DNA of 64,000 bases from Terriglobus roseus DSM 18391 (GTDB taxonomy: Bacteria > Acidobacteriota > Terriglobia > Terriglobales > Acidobacteriaceae). Shown in pieces: positions 36,403 to 44,821 of this stretch. The stretch spans positions 1,674,001-1,738,000 of the forward strand of contig NC_018014.1 in the NCBI RefSeq assembly GCF_000265425.1. The letters run 5' to 3'. Numbering within the stretch: the stretch's first letter is position 1; each line of letters begins with the position of its first letter. Both the position numbers and the translations under genes were made by a program. The notes beneath the pieces were generated by a model. It saw nothing but the letters and a program-made list of their open reading frames with translations. It was not told the DNA's origin and did no database searches.

Positions 36403-37080
36403 TTGGCTGCATCGCAGGCAGATACTCTCAGATTGTTTACTGCGCTTCGCCTGCACCGGACGGTGTGGGCTGGTTCGCTCGTGCTTGGCCTTGGTCTGAA
36501 CGATGCCGGGCGTGCCTTTGCGCTGGCCTCACTGGCTGCTGGCGCGGCTGCGCTGTTACTTGAAGACGATCCCGCACGCCTGCGAGAGGCATCGCGTGAG
36601 GGCTGCGCTACCTTCACCGTCACCACGCTCGATGAGGCCTTGCGCGCGTTGAAGAACGAAGTACGGCAGGGCAGGGCAATTACCGTCGCGCTGGGTGGCT
36701 CGGTGGAACAGTGGCTATCGGAGATGGCGGAACGCGGAGTTCTGCCGCGATCTCTTGCGGTGGCCCGGGAACTTTCCGACGCCGAGGCGGCAGCGATCGG
36801 AATCCTGAAGGATTGGGGTGCGGAACGTCTTCATGGACTTGGCCTGATCGGGCCGGGTGAAGTGGAGCTTACGGTCGGCGCTCACTGGGCGATCACTACG
36901 GACACCGCAACAAACCAGGCGGAGCGCCGCAGCCTGGATGCGGCTTTGCTCGCAGCGGCTGAGGGAGACGCCGCGATGTCGGAGGTCACGCGGCAGTGGT
37001 TGCGTGCTGCACCAACGCTCTTCCCGCGATCGCTCGACAGATCACACTGGCAAAGTCTGTCAACCCCCGTGAAGGCTTAA
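36403..37080 (+). CDS. Uncharacterised protein resembling the urocanase Rossmann-like core
   Basis: 225 residues from a TTG start 6 bp after the pseudopilin gene. Residues about 24-122 follow the pattern of the urocanate hydratase NAD-binding domain: glycine-rich start, Ala-rich helix (AFALASLAAGAAALLLEDDPARL), TLDEALRALKNEVRQGRAI, then VALGGSVEQWLSEMAERGVLP. The family's TDQTSAHDP active-site motif and the rest of the 550-residue enzyme are absent, so urocanase activity is very unlikely. Similarity is by eye and could be chance; the gene's place in the secretin/pseudopilin operon is clear. Confidence 0.6.
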   Translation: MAASQADTLRLFTALRLHRTVWAGSLVLGLGLNDAGRAFALASLAAGAAALLLEDDPARLREASREGCATFTVTTLDEALRALKNEVRQGRAITVALGGSVEQWLSEMAERGVLPRSLAVARELSDAEAAAIGILKDWGAERLHGLGLIGPGEVELTVGAHWAITTDTATNQAERRSLDAALLAAAEGDAAMSEVTRQWLRAAPTLFPRSLDRSHWQSLSTPVKA

Positions 37081-37174
37081 ACCACTCATTCCATAAGAGA
37101 TAAAGTTGGCGGGTTATTTCTCGCAACTCGCTAGAATAGAAGACAGGGAATCGCTCAGCTTGTGGTCCTGCTGC

Positions 37175-37270
37175 TAACTCCTTTCGAATCTGATTTTTGC
37201 GTGTAAGTCCTTTGGAATTTGATTTTTGCCGATTTGGGAAAACTCAAGTCCTTTAGAATCTGATTTTTGC
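37175..37270. repeat. Three copies of a 26-bp AT-rich direct repeat
   Basis: Copies at 37175-37200, 37204-37229 and 37245-37270 share AAGTCCTTTNGAAT followed by TGATTTTTGC with one to three differences. Start-to-start distances are 29 and 41 bp. The region (37081-37322) has no gene and is much richer in A and T than its surroundings. Confidence 0.8.
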
Positions 37271-37322
37271 GAAGAATGACGGGGGGGAGGGGTGCACTCA
37301 TGGAGTCACCGCAGTCCCATGA

Positions 37323-37964
37323 CTATCCCTCTGTCTCGGTGCCGACGCGAGCCGCTTCGATGCGGGCCCAAAGTTCTTTCATGCCGCGGCCGTTCTTGCC
37401 TTCCTTGGCGGCGACAGCGATGATCTCGCCCACGCCGTGCTCGCGCTTCAGTGTTGCGATGGAGTTGGCAAGGGTGTTGTTCGACAGGCGATCGCTCTTG
37501 GTACCGACGACCACAAACGGCTGACGGTGCAGCTGCATGTACTTGATCATCTGAGCATCGCTCTCCTGCGGCGGAATGTTGGTGTCCACCAGGCAGCAGC
37601 TCAACGCGAGTGTCTCGCGGTCGGCGAGATACGGGTCGACGAAGCTCGACCACTCGGCCGAGATGGACTTTGAGATCTTGGCGTAGCCGTAGCCCGGCAG
37701 ATCGGCCAGGATGAGCGCGGGGTTGGGCCGCATGGTGCCGGAGTTCAGCACCTCATGCATCGCGAAGAAGTTGATGGAGCGCGTGCGGCCGGGGGTGGAC
37801 GAGACGCGTGCCTGGCCTTCGCCGAGAAGCGCGTTGATCAGGCTCGACTTGCCGACGTTGGAGCGGCCGAGGAAGGCGATCTCCGGCACGCCGCCGGTCT
37901 TGACGGTGGATGGGAAGTGCTCGGGCGCAAAGGCCGACAGCAGAAATTGGGCGCGAAGACGCAT
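37323..37964 (-). CDS. engB: Ribosome biogenesis GTP-binding protein EngB/YsxC
   Basis: 213 residues. All GTPase motifs are present: G1 GRSNVGKSSLINALL, G2 Thr in STPGRTRSINFF, G3 DLPGYGYAKIS, and G4 TKSDRL. Essential TRAFAC-class GTPase for large-subunit assembly. ATG 37964 (MRLRAQFLLSAFAPEHFP) gives the normal length; a longer open frame upstream lacks family similarity. Confidence 0.93.
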   Translation of the reverse strand: MRLRAQFLLSAFAPEHFPSTVKTGGVPEIAFLGRSNVGKSSLINALLGEGQARVSSTPGRTRSINFFAMHEVLNSGTMRPNPALILADLPGYGYAKISKSISAEWSSFVDPYLADRETLALSCCLVDTNIPPQESDAQMIKYMQLHRQPFVVVGTKSDRLSNNTLANSIATLKREHGVGEIIAVAAKEGKNGRGMKELWARIEAARVGTETEG

Positions 37965-38027
37965 AGGTTCAGTGTAGCTGCCAGAGTCACTTCCGCTGGA
38001 GCGACACCGATCCCGGTCCATTCGCAC

Positions 38028-38067
38028 CGGCAGAAAAAAAGAAAGCCCGCAGCATGATGCTGCGGGC
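38028..38067 (-). terminator. Rho-independent terminator after alpha-amylase
   Basis: A perfect 10-bp stem GCCCGCAGCA / TGCTGCGGGC (38045-38054 and 38058-38067), loop 3 nt. On the minus strand a run TTTCTTTTTTTCTG follows directly. It lies 21 bp beyond the amylase stop. Confidence 0.92.
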
Positions 38068-38088
38068 CTGTCGCGGATCGACGTCGAT

Positions 38089-39429
38089 CTATTCGAAAAC
38101 GGGTGCGTAGACGCAGTAGCCCCGAGGAGGCGCAGGGAACTCGCCCTTGCCCTCGGCGTCGGTGCTGCGCTCGTCGGGGTGTGCCTCGTCCTTGCCATCC
38201 CACGCAACGGGAACGAAGCGTGTATTGGGCCACTTGGTTTGAACGGTAGTGCCGCTCCACTGGTTGCCCAGGTTGTTGAGCACGTAGATCAGTCCGGACT
38301 GGCCTTCATTACCGCCGCGCTGCGAGATGTAGAGATCCGGATCCGCATGAAGGATGCAGCTCTCTCCACCGGCATGCTTATGGTGCGCGCTGACCAGCGC
38401 ATCGATGCCGTTCGGCGAGTTGGGACGCGCGAGACCGAAGTTGTAATAGTCCTTCCAAAAGACGCAGGGATAGCCGTCCTGCGTGAGGATGAAGGAGTAT
38501 CCGAGCATCTTGTCATTGACGACTTCGTTGCCGCCCATGTCGTGATTTTCCGTGAAGGTCACAGCGTTGAAGGGACGCGCAGCAGAAACCGAGTTACCGT
38601 CCGTCAGGTTGCGCAGATCATAGTTCGGCGTATCGCAGACGTCTTTCAGCTTGTAGCGCAGCGGGAAGTCAAACGCGGCGATCTGCGAATCGGTTAGCTT
38701 GCTTACCGAATCCAGCCAGTCGCCAATGTCTTCCGGTCCGCTCCAATATTCACCTACAACAAAAGGTGAGAAATTCGGGTTGTTCTTCTTCTGATATTCG
38801 TACTTCGCAAGCAGGCCGATCATCCATGCGCCGAAGCCCTTTACGAAGTCGAAGCGGAAGCCGTCAAAGTCAAGATCTTCAATGATCATGCGGGCGTAGT
38901 CATACATCGCGCCGTAGACCTTCGGGTTGCGATGGCACAGATGCGGGAAGCCAGCGAACTGCTCGCCTTCCATCATGACCTTCTCGTAACGCGATGGGTG
39001 GAAGCAGTCCCAGTTACGCGCGAACTTACCACTCGCAGGCGTGAACTTAGTCCAGCGCTTCTCGCCGTCGAGAGGATTTTCTTCTTCTGCATCGGCGCCG
39101 CTGTTGTGGTTGATGACCATGTCGGCGATGGCGCCCATGCCATTTTCATGGATGATGCCGATCAGCTTTTCAAGCTCTGCACGGTTGCCAAAGCTGGTCT
39201 TCAACTGGCCCTTCTGTTCGAAGTCACCGAGATCGAAGTAGTCATATGGGTCATAACCCATGGTGCCCTTGTCGGCGCCCTTGCTGATCGGTGGCAGCCA
39301 GATCGAATCGAAACCTACACCCTTCTTACCCAGCTTAGGAATTTCGCCCGCGACGAAGTTCCACCACTCGCCCAGCTTGTCCTCTTCCTTCGCACAATCC
39401 CAGTAGAAGCCCTGCATCATTACAGCCAT
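38089..39429 (-). CDS. Cytoplasmic alpha-amylase (GH13)
   Basis: 446 residues, no signal peptide. (beta/alpha)8 barrel with region I DMVINHN, region II GFRFDFVKG (nucleophile Asp194), region III VGEYWSG (acid Glu227) and region IV FTENHD (Asp297). GYDPYDYFDLGDFEQKG places it with the compact alpha-amylases of archaeal, plant and GH13_5-like type. The C-terminal beta domain ends at VYAPVF. ATG 39429 starts the conserved domain at once; longer open frame is not supported. Probably breaks down internal glucan. Monocistronic with its own terminator. Confidence 0.92.
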   Translation of the reverse strand: MAVMMQGFYWDCAKEEDKLGEWWNFVAGEIPKLGKKGVGFDSIWLPPISKGADKGTMGYDPYDYFDLGDFEQKGQLKTSFGNRAELEKLIGIIHENGMGAIADMVINHNSGADAEEENPLDGEKRWTKFTPASGKFARNWDCFHPSRYEKVMMEGEQFAGFPHLCHRNPKVYGAMYDYARMIIEDLDFDGFRFDFVKGFGAWMIGLLAKYEYQKKNNPNFSPFVVGEYWSGPEDIGDWLDSVSKLTDSQIAAFDFPLRYKLKDVCDTPNYDLRNLTDGNSVSAARPFNAVTFTENHDMGGNEVVNDKMLGYSFILTQDGYPCVFWKDYYNFGLARPNSPNGIDALVSAHHKHAGGESCILHADPDLYISQRGGNEGQSGLIYVLNNLGNQWSGTTVQTKWPNTRFVPVAWDGKDEAHPDERSTDAEGKGEFPAPPRGYCVYAPVFE

Positions 39430-39574
39430 TTTGGTTATCGCTCCCCATCTGTACGCAGCGGAATCGCACCGCTCTGCAGTACCTTTCGAGTCCTGTTCTG
39501 CGTATCGATTCGGTCTGATGCATCCAATAAGTGCGCGTTTGTACGCGTGGCCCGCGTGGTCAATGGAGTGTCTG

Positions 39575-40090
39575 ATGAATGACGTACGTACTACGCTGGA
39601 ACGCACAAACAACTCTGGGATTTCGACGTCACCAAGTGGCGGAGATCCTTTCCGCACAGCCGGCGGAGCAATCGCCGGATGGTGGCGCGCAACGACGCTC
39701 GATGCGTTGTGCGTTGGCTTGATGTGGTTTGTGGGACTCTACTTTATCCACGTTCCGTGGGCGCCACTTTGGGCGCTGGTGGCTGCTTTTTGCCAGTTCG
39801 TCCCGGGGATAGGTATGGCAATCGCGGTTTGTGGTCCTGCAGTGTCGGCTGCGCTTGCCTCGTCGGACACTGACTTCGACAAACTCTGGTGGACGCTCGG
39901 GCTCTATGCGTTTATCGCGATTGTCGATGGACTGATCGTGCAGCCGATGCTGTTGAAGCGGACGACGCTTGTGCCTTGGTGGGCGGCGATGCTGGGACCC
40001 ATCGTCGGTGGAATCTTGTTGCCGCCGTGGGGCGCATTGATTGCTCCGCCGGTGCTCGCGGTAATTTTTGCCTTCCGTAAAAAGCGGTAG
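39575..40090 (+). CDS. Half-size AI-2E family (PerM-like) membrane protein
   Basis: 171 residues with about four hydrophobic segments. FCQFVPGIGMAIAVCGPAV, YAFIAIVDGLIVQPMLL and LGPIVGGILLPPWGALIAPPVLAVI match the C-terminal half of AI-2E/PerM-family transporters, which are normally about 350 residues. The N-terminal half is missing, so this may be a remnant or a specialised short form. ATG 39575 has GGAG six bases upstream. Divergent from the amylase gene. Confidence 0.7.
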   Translation: MNDVRTTLERTNNSGISTSPSGGDPFRTAGGAIAGWWRATTLDALCVGLMWFVGLYFIHVPWAPLWALVAAFCQFVPGIGMAIAVCGPAVSAALASSDTDFDKLWWTLGLYAFIAIVDGLIVQPMLLKRTTLVPWWAAMLGPIVGGILLPPWGALIAPPVLAVIFAFRKKR

Positions 40091-40113
40091 TGCTTTTCAC
40101 GAGACAAGGCTGA

Positions 40114-41901
40114 CTAAGCGCCCAGCTTGTATTTTGATTCTGCGATCCGGAAGAGCGGGCGCCAGATCAGACGGTTGATCGTGACCACCATCAATGCCAT
40201 GACGATGGTCGCGAGGAGCAGAACGGCGAAGCGTCCGGCGTCTGTGGCGGCACTGATCTGTTCCCCGAGTCCGAAGGTGGTGAGCGTGTTGCTCTTCAGG
40301 CGGAAGTACTCGGCGATGATGCTGGCGTTCCATGCGCCGCCGCTGGCTGTGATCAACCCCGTGAGCAGGTAAGGAAAGATGCCCGGCAGGATCACGGTGC
40401 GCCAGCGCTGCACGGTGCTGAAGCGAAAGAGCCGCGCCACTTCCTTCAGGTCGTTCGGAATGGCCATGGCGCCAGCGATGACGTTGAAGAGCACGTACCA
40501 CTGGGTGCCGAGCAGCATGAGCAGAACGGCGGCCGTGCCCATGCCTGCGCCTGTCTTGAAGAGCAGCAAAAGAAGGACGGGGAAGAGCGCTGTCGCAGGC
40601 ACGCTGGCTGCGATCTGTGCCAATGGCTGCGCGATTCTGGCCAGGCGCGGATGGAAGCCGATCGCGACGCCTGCCGGCACGGTCCAAAGGGTTGCGAGGA
40701 CGAGCGCGATAACGACGCGCATTAGCGTCATGCCTGCGCCGCCGAAGATCTGCAACACTTCGTGCCGATCGACAGAACGCAGCAGGTGCAGAGCCTGCAC
40801 GGCTGCGTAGCCAACGACGATCAGGATCAATGCCAGCCCCGCCATGCGGAAGAATGTGGAGGGGGCGCGTCTGCTGGCTTCGTCGTACTGAGGATGCGTT
40901 GAGCGGCGCTTCGCCTCGTGGCGGTAGAGCTTTTCAGTCAGAGGCTCGAAGGTTACACGGCCAAGACGGCGCACGAAGTTGGACTGCTGCAGCATGGAGA
41001 GCAAAGGCGAGCGAACACGACGGGAGCTCTCCACCTGCTCGAATTTGAAACGGTCACTCCACGCGATGATTGGGCGCCACAGCAACTGGTCGGTTGCGAC
41101 GATGATCAGGATCATCGTCATCAGGCCCCAGAAGATCGCCTTGGTGTTGCCCTCACTGGCGGCGGTCTGCAGATAGCTACCCAGGCCCGGCAGGCGGAAG
41201 TCTCGCGAGCCCAGGACGAACATCTCGCAGGCCATCAGGAAGAACCAGCCGCCGGCAACAGAGACCATGCTGTTCCAGATGAGGCCGATGGCTGCGTAGG
41301 GAAGTTCAAGCTGCAGGAGGCGCTGCCAGCGGCTGAAGCCGTAGATGGCGGAGGCTTCGGTGAGTTCGCGCGGCAGGCTCTTGAGTGATGAGTAGAAGGA
41401 AAAGGCCATGTTCCAGACCTGACCGGTGAAGATCAGGACGATGCAGCCAAGTTCCAGGCCGATCTGGCGCGTACGGAAGAGCGCGACCATGGCCAGCATG
41501 ACGCCAGGCAGGAAGCTAAGGACAGGGATCGATTGCAGGATGTCGAGCGCCGCGATCATCAGAGCTTCAAGCCGACGGCTATAGGCTGCCACGTATCCGT
41601 AGCCGACGGCGAAGAGCAGGCTAAGGATGTACGCGAGACCCATGCGCACGACAGAGTAGAAGGCGTAGCGCGGCAGAGCTTGCGGTGAGAGGCTGAGCAC
41701 GACGTTGGGCTGAGGCTGACCCAGCCAAAGGCGTGCGATCTGTACCACGCCGTAGAACGCGGCAAGGCCGATGCACGCGACGATGAGGTCGAGGAAGAAC
41801 GGCCAGCTGCGCTGCACGGCCTGCGACCGGGCAAGGGTCTGCGGTATGCCCAGTTCCCGGCGCGTTCGCAGGCTGCCAAAGCTGTCTGGCAGGTTCTTCA
41901 T
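40114..41901 (-). CDS. ABC transporter permease, fused double domain (NitT/TauT-like)
   Basis: 595 residues holding two binding-protein-dependent permease domains in one chain. Each has an EAA-type cytoplasmic loop: LTEASAIYGFSRWQRLLQLE (about 180-200) and LKEVARLFRFSTVQRWRTVI (about 487-505). Around twelve membrane helices in all. A soluble insert with KFEQVESSRRVRSPLLSMLQ joins the halves. Start overlaps the ATPase stop by 4 bp. No substrate-binding protein is encoded nearby, so the substrate is unknown. Confidence 0.9.
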   Translation of the reverse strand: MKNLPDSFGSLRTRRELGIPQTLARSQAVQRSWPFFLDLIVACIGLAAFYGVVQIARLWLGQPQPNVVLSLSPQALPRYAFYSVVRMGLAYILSLLFAVGYGYVAAYSRRLEALMIAALDILQSIPVLSFLPGVMLAMVALFRTRQIGLELGCIVLIFTGQVWNMAFSFYSSLKSLPRELTEASAIYGFSRWQRLLQLELPYAAIGLIWNSMVSVAGGWFFLMACEMFVLGSRDFRLPGLGSYLQTAASEGNTKAIFWGLMTMILIIVATDQLLWRPIIAWSDRFKFEQVESSRRVRSPLLSMLQQSNFVRRLGRVTFEPLTEKLYRHEAKRRSTHPQYDEASRRAPSTFFRMAGLALILIVVGYAAVQALHLLRSVDRHEVLQIFGGAGMTLMRVVIALVLATLWTVPAGVAIGFHPRLARIAQPLAQIAASVPATALFPVLLLLLFKTGAGMGTAAVLLMLLGTQWYVLFNVIAGAMAIPNDLKEVARLFRFSTVQRWRTVILPGIFPYLLTGLITASGGAWNASIIAEYFRLKSNTLTTFGLGEQISAATDAGRFAVLLLATIVMALMVVTINRLIWRPLFRIAESKYKLGA

Positions 41902-43238
41902 CCGGAGACTTCCGCCGCGGACTCTGCGGCCTGGTTGTGCGCGAGCGTGAAGCGACGGCGCTGCGCGTCAAAGTCGAAGAGCTCGGCATAGCGTCCCCAG
42001 TTGATGGCCGTTTCAAGCTGGCGTAGCGTCTCTTCTTCGCTGAACTGCTCGTCCAGCATGTCGTGGAAGAACTCCTCGGGTACGGTGCCGTCGCTCTTTG
42101 CTTCCAGTGCGCGCACGATCTGGCGCAGCAGCAGAACGTTCTCAACGGCGGCCGCACGGAAGATCTCCTTCTGGCGCAGGATCTCCGCATTCGCGAACTC
42201 TGAGCCAATAGATGTCAGCGCGGCATCGCCTTCGGTGATCTGCAGGAAGCCGAGCAGGGACGACGCGTCGACGATGGGCAGAAGGTCGTCGACTTCAAAG
42301 GCGAGGTCGTCGGCGAGTCGGTAGATGTCGGCCTTACCGCCGTGGTCCACCATCAGCTCCAGCAGACCGGCGATGCCGCCAGGACGTGCGTGCGGCAGCA
42401 TCTGGTAGCTCATGAGGCGCTGGTCACGGACGCGCTTGCCGTCTGCCGTGCGCGGCAGCGCCGGAGGCTGCGCCTCAGGCTGTGTGAGCACCTTATAGAT
42501 GTAGTCGACAAGCTGGGTGAAGGCAGAGGCCTTACGGTCGCGGGGATGCTGCAGAGCCACGCGGAAGTCCACGCGCACATGGCCAGGATTGCGGCCAAGC
42601 ACGATAATGCGGTCGGCCAGCAGGACTGCCTCTTCAATGTTGTGCGTCACGATGAAGATCGCCTGCGTGGGCATGGTCTTCTTCTGCCACAGCTCCAGAA
42701 GCTCCGAACGCAGGTTCTCTGCGGTGAGTACATCCAGGGCAGAGAACGGCTCGTCCATGAAGAGGACTTCGGGTTCGACGACGAGGGCCCGTGCAAATCC
42801 GACGCGCTGCCGCATGCCGCCGGAGAGCTCCTTGGGATAGGCGTGCTGGAAGCCGTCGAGGCCGACCGTATCTAACATCTTCAAGGCGCGCTTGCGGCGC
42901 TCTACGGGCTCCATGCCGCGCGCCTGCAGAGGCGCCTCGACGTTCTCAAGAACGGTGAGCCATGGGAAGAGCGCGAAGCTTTGAAAGACGATGGCAACGT
43001 TAATGTCTGCCTGGGCAATAGGCTTCTCGTGCCAGTAGACCTGTCCGGCGGAGGGGATCGACAGCCCCGTCAACATCCGCATCAGAGTCGATTTTCCGGA
43101 GCCGGAGGGCCCGAGGAGCGCAACGATTTCGCCCGGCACAATGGACAGGTCCGTTGGCGAGATGACCTGAATGCGGTTCTCGCTTGGCTGGGCGTAGTAC
43201 TTTTCCACGCGTTCTGCGCGGATAATTGCCTGCTGCAT
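41898..43238 (-). CDS. ABC transporter ATPase with C-terminal AAA-associated domain
   Basis: 446 residues. Residues 1 to about 260 are a NitT/TauT-type ATPase: Walker A GPSGSGKST (43-51), signature LSGGMRQRVGFARAL, Walker B VLFMDEPFSALD, and H-loop IVTHNIEEA. Residues about 285-446 form an extra domain like the AAA-associated C-terminal family, starting YQMLPHARPGGIAGLLELM, probably regulatory. Coupled by a 4-bp overlap to the double permease. Divergent from a receiver-domain gene. Confidence 0.9.
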   Translation of the reverse strand: MQQAIIRAERVEKYYAQPSENRIQVISPTDLSIVPGEIVALLGPSGSGKSTLMRMLTGLSIPSAGQVYWHEKPIAQADINVAIVFQSFALFPWLTVLENVEAPLQARGMEPVERRKRALKMLDTVGLDGFQHAYPKELSGGMRQRVGFARALVVEPEVLFMDEPFSALDVLTAENLRSELLELWQKKTMPTQAIFIVTHNIEEAVLLADRIIVLGRNPGHVRVDFRVALQHPRDRKASAFTQLVDYIYKVLTQPEAQPPALPRTADGKRVRDQRLMSYQMLPHARPGGIAGLLELMVDHGGKADIYRLADDLAFEVDDLLPIVDASSLLGFLQITEGDAALTSIGSEFANAEILRQKEIFRAAAVENVLLLRQIVRALEAKSDGTVPEEFFHDMLDEQFSEEETLRQLETAINWGRYAELFDFDAQRRRFTLAHNQAAESAAEVSG

Positions 43239-43412
43239 GCCGTCTCCCTTGGTTGAGGCGGAAGCTGGTCAGAAACACTGGGATAAAAAGGTTGGGGCGG
43301 ACGTTCCGGGGCCCGGGGGCCGGTGGTGCTCTCTGAGCCTAACATCCCTTCATGGCTCAGTTAGTTCCATAACTTGCCAAGAGGTTTCCCGTCGAGTAGA
43401 ACTGAGACTGAC

Positions 43413-43784
43413 ATGACCAACACCTCCACTAAACCGCGCGTTCTGGTTGCTGACGACGAACAGGTCATCGCGAACACGCTTGCGATCATTTTGAATCAGG
43501 CCGGGTTCGAAGCGCGGGCCGTTTACTCCGGCGAAAACGCTGTCGAAAGCCTGGATGAGTTCCAGCCAAACATGCTGATCTCTGACGTCATCATGACCGG
43601 CATGACCGGCATTGAAGCGGCGATCAAGGTCCGCGCAAAGCTTCCAAACTGCAAGATCCTGTTGTTCAGCGGCCAGGCCGCAACAGCCGATCTGCTGGAG
43701 AAGGCACGTGCCCAGGGCCACGAGTTCGAGATCCTGGCCAAGCCCGTTCACCCCACCGATCTGCTGGCAAAGCTTCGCAGCTAG
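43413..43784 (+). CDS. Single-domain response regulator
   Basis: 123 residues, receiver only. Acidic pair in VADDEQ, phosphoacceptor Asp58 in LISDVIMTGMTG, conserved Ser86 (LLFSGQ) and Lys110 (LAKPVHP). All switch residues are present, unlike the receiver at 30203-30598. No output domain, kinase or phosphotransfer partner nearby. ATG 43413 begins just before the first strand. Own terminator follows. Confidence 0.9.
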   Translation: MTNTSTKPRVLVADDEQVIANTLAIILNQAGFEARAVYSGENAVESLDEFQPNMLISDVIMTGMTGIEAAIKVRAKLPNCKILLFSGQAATADLLEKARAQGHEFEILAKPVHPTDLLAKLRS

Positions 43785-43818
43785 AACACGATAGCGATTT
43801 CGTTTCGATGATGTTGAA

Positions 43819-43847
43819 AAGGCCTCCAGTAGGAGGCCTTTTGCTTG
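43819..43847 (+). terminator. Rho-independent terminator after response regulator
   Basis: A perfect 9-bp stem AAGGCCTCC / GGAGGCCTT (43819-43827 and 43832-43840), loop AGTA, followed by TTGCTTG; the last stem bases add to the T-run. Confidence 0.85.
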
Positions 43848-43932
43848 CTCGGAATTAACAGAACTTCAACCTGAGCGGAACGGATGGGTGGGGCGCCGGT
43901 TGCGGTGAGGCCCGTGCCCCACGGGCGCTGCT

Positions 43933-44760
43933 CTAGATGTTGAGGAGCCGTTCGTGCATGATCTCGCGTCGCTTCAATTCGATTAGATATTCGTAGAAGC
44001 TTTGCAGGGTGCTGTAGGTCAGGCCAGCGTAACCGTCAAGTACGGCGCCGCGAATGAACATCATGTAGATCCACTTGAAGACCGGCCGCATGGGCAGCTT
44101 GAAGAAGAGAGCCTTTTGCGCCGCGCGGCGCTCGCCGCGGTCCTTGCCGAAAAGAGCGACCTGCAGCGATGCATCGGCGGTGGCGGCTCCGCTGGCAAGC
44201 AGTTGCGCTTCCATGGTGGAGTACACGTTGTGCTTCGCCACCCAGTGCGCGATGCCCTTGGAGAACGGGTAATGATTGAGCGGCGCCTGGAGCTCGACGA
44301 TCCGGCCATCGACCTCGAGCAGTTCGTTGATCTCACGTACGTAACGCGCGCGTCCTCGGCGGACCAGACGGGTGTAGTAGGGCGTAATCTGCGCGTGTTC
44401 CAGCCAGGTGCCCCATAGGTAATCGTGGCGCCGAAGTCGAAATCCGTCGACGTCTGCGTCTGCAGTGGCGACGGCCCGCTGCATCTCAGCGACGAGTTCC
44501 CGGGTAGGCCGTTCGTCGGCATCGAGGATGAGTACCCAGTCGTGCCGGAAGGCCGGTTGGGTCAACGATGCGTTGCGCTGCGCGGCGTAGTTGTCGAAGA
44601 CGCGTTCATGGACAGTCGCACCCAGGCTGCGCGCAATCTCCTGTGTGCCGTCTGTACTCATGGAGTCGAAGACATGCACGTCATTCGAAAATGACACGCT
44701 GCGGATAGCGCCGCCGATGTCGGTGCTCTCGTTCTTAGTAAGGATGACGACGGAGATCAT
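43933..44760 (-). CDS. Glycosyltransferase family 2 (WaaE-like)
   Basis: 275 residues, GT-A fold. MISVVILTKNESTDIGGAIR is the donor-binding strand, VHVFDSMSTDGT and WVLILDADERPT (DxD-type) follow, and YLWGTWLEHAQITPYYTRLVRRG is typical of the WaaE/KdtX-like subgroup that adds a sugar to LPS core or capsule. ATG 44760 starts at the first strand. Last gene of the minus-strand polysaccharide cluster, 61 bp after the next glycosyltransferase gene. Confidence 0.9.
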   Translation of the reverse strand: MISVVILTKNESTDIGGAIRSVSFSNDVHVFDSMSTDGTQEIARSLGATVHERVFDNYAAQRNASLTQPAFRHDWVLILDADERPTRELVAEMQRAVATADADVDGFRLRRHDYLWGTWLEHAQITPYYTRLVRRGRARYVREINELLEVDGRIVELQAPLNHYPFSKGIAHWVAKHNVYSTMEAQLLASGAATADASLQVALFGKDRGERRAAQKALFFKLPMRPVFKWIYMMFIRGAVLDGYAGLTYSTLQSFYEYLIELKRREIMHERLLNI

Positions 44761-44821
44761 GCGGCAGAAACCTCCGTGGCTGAGCCTACAGCGTCGTCGC
44801 CGGTTGTGTAACCAGAAAATA

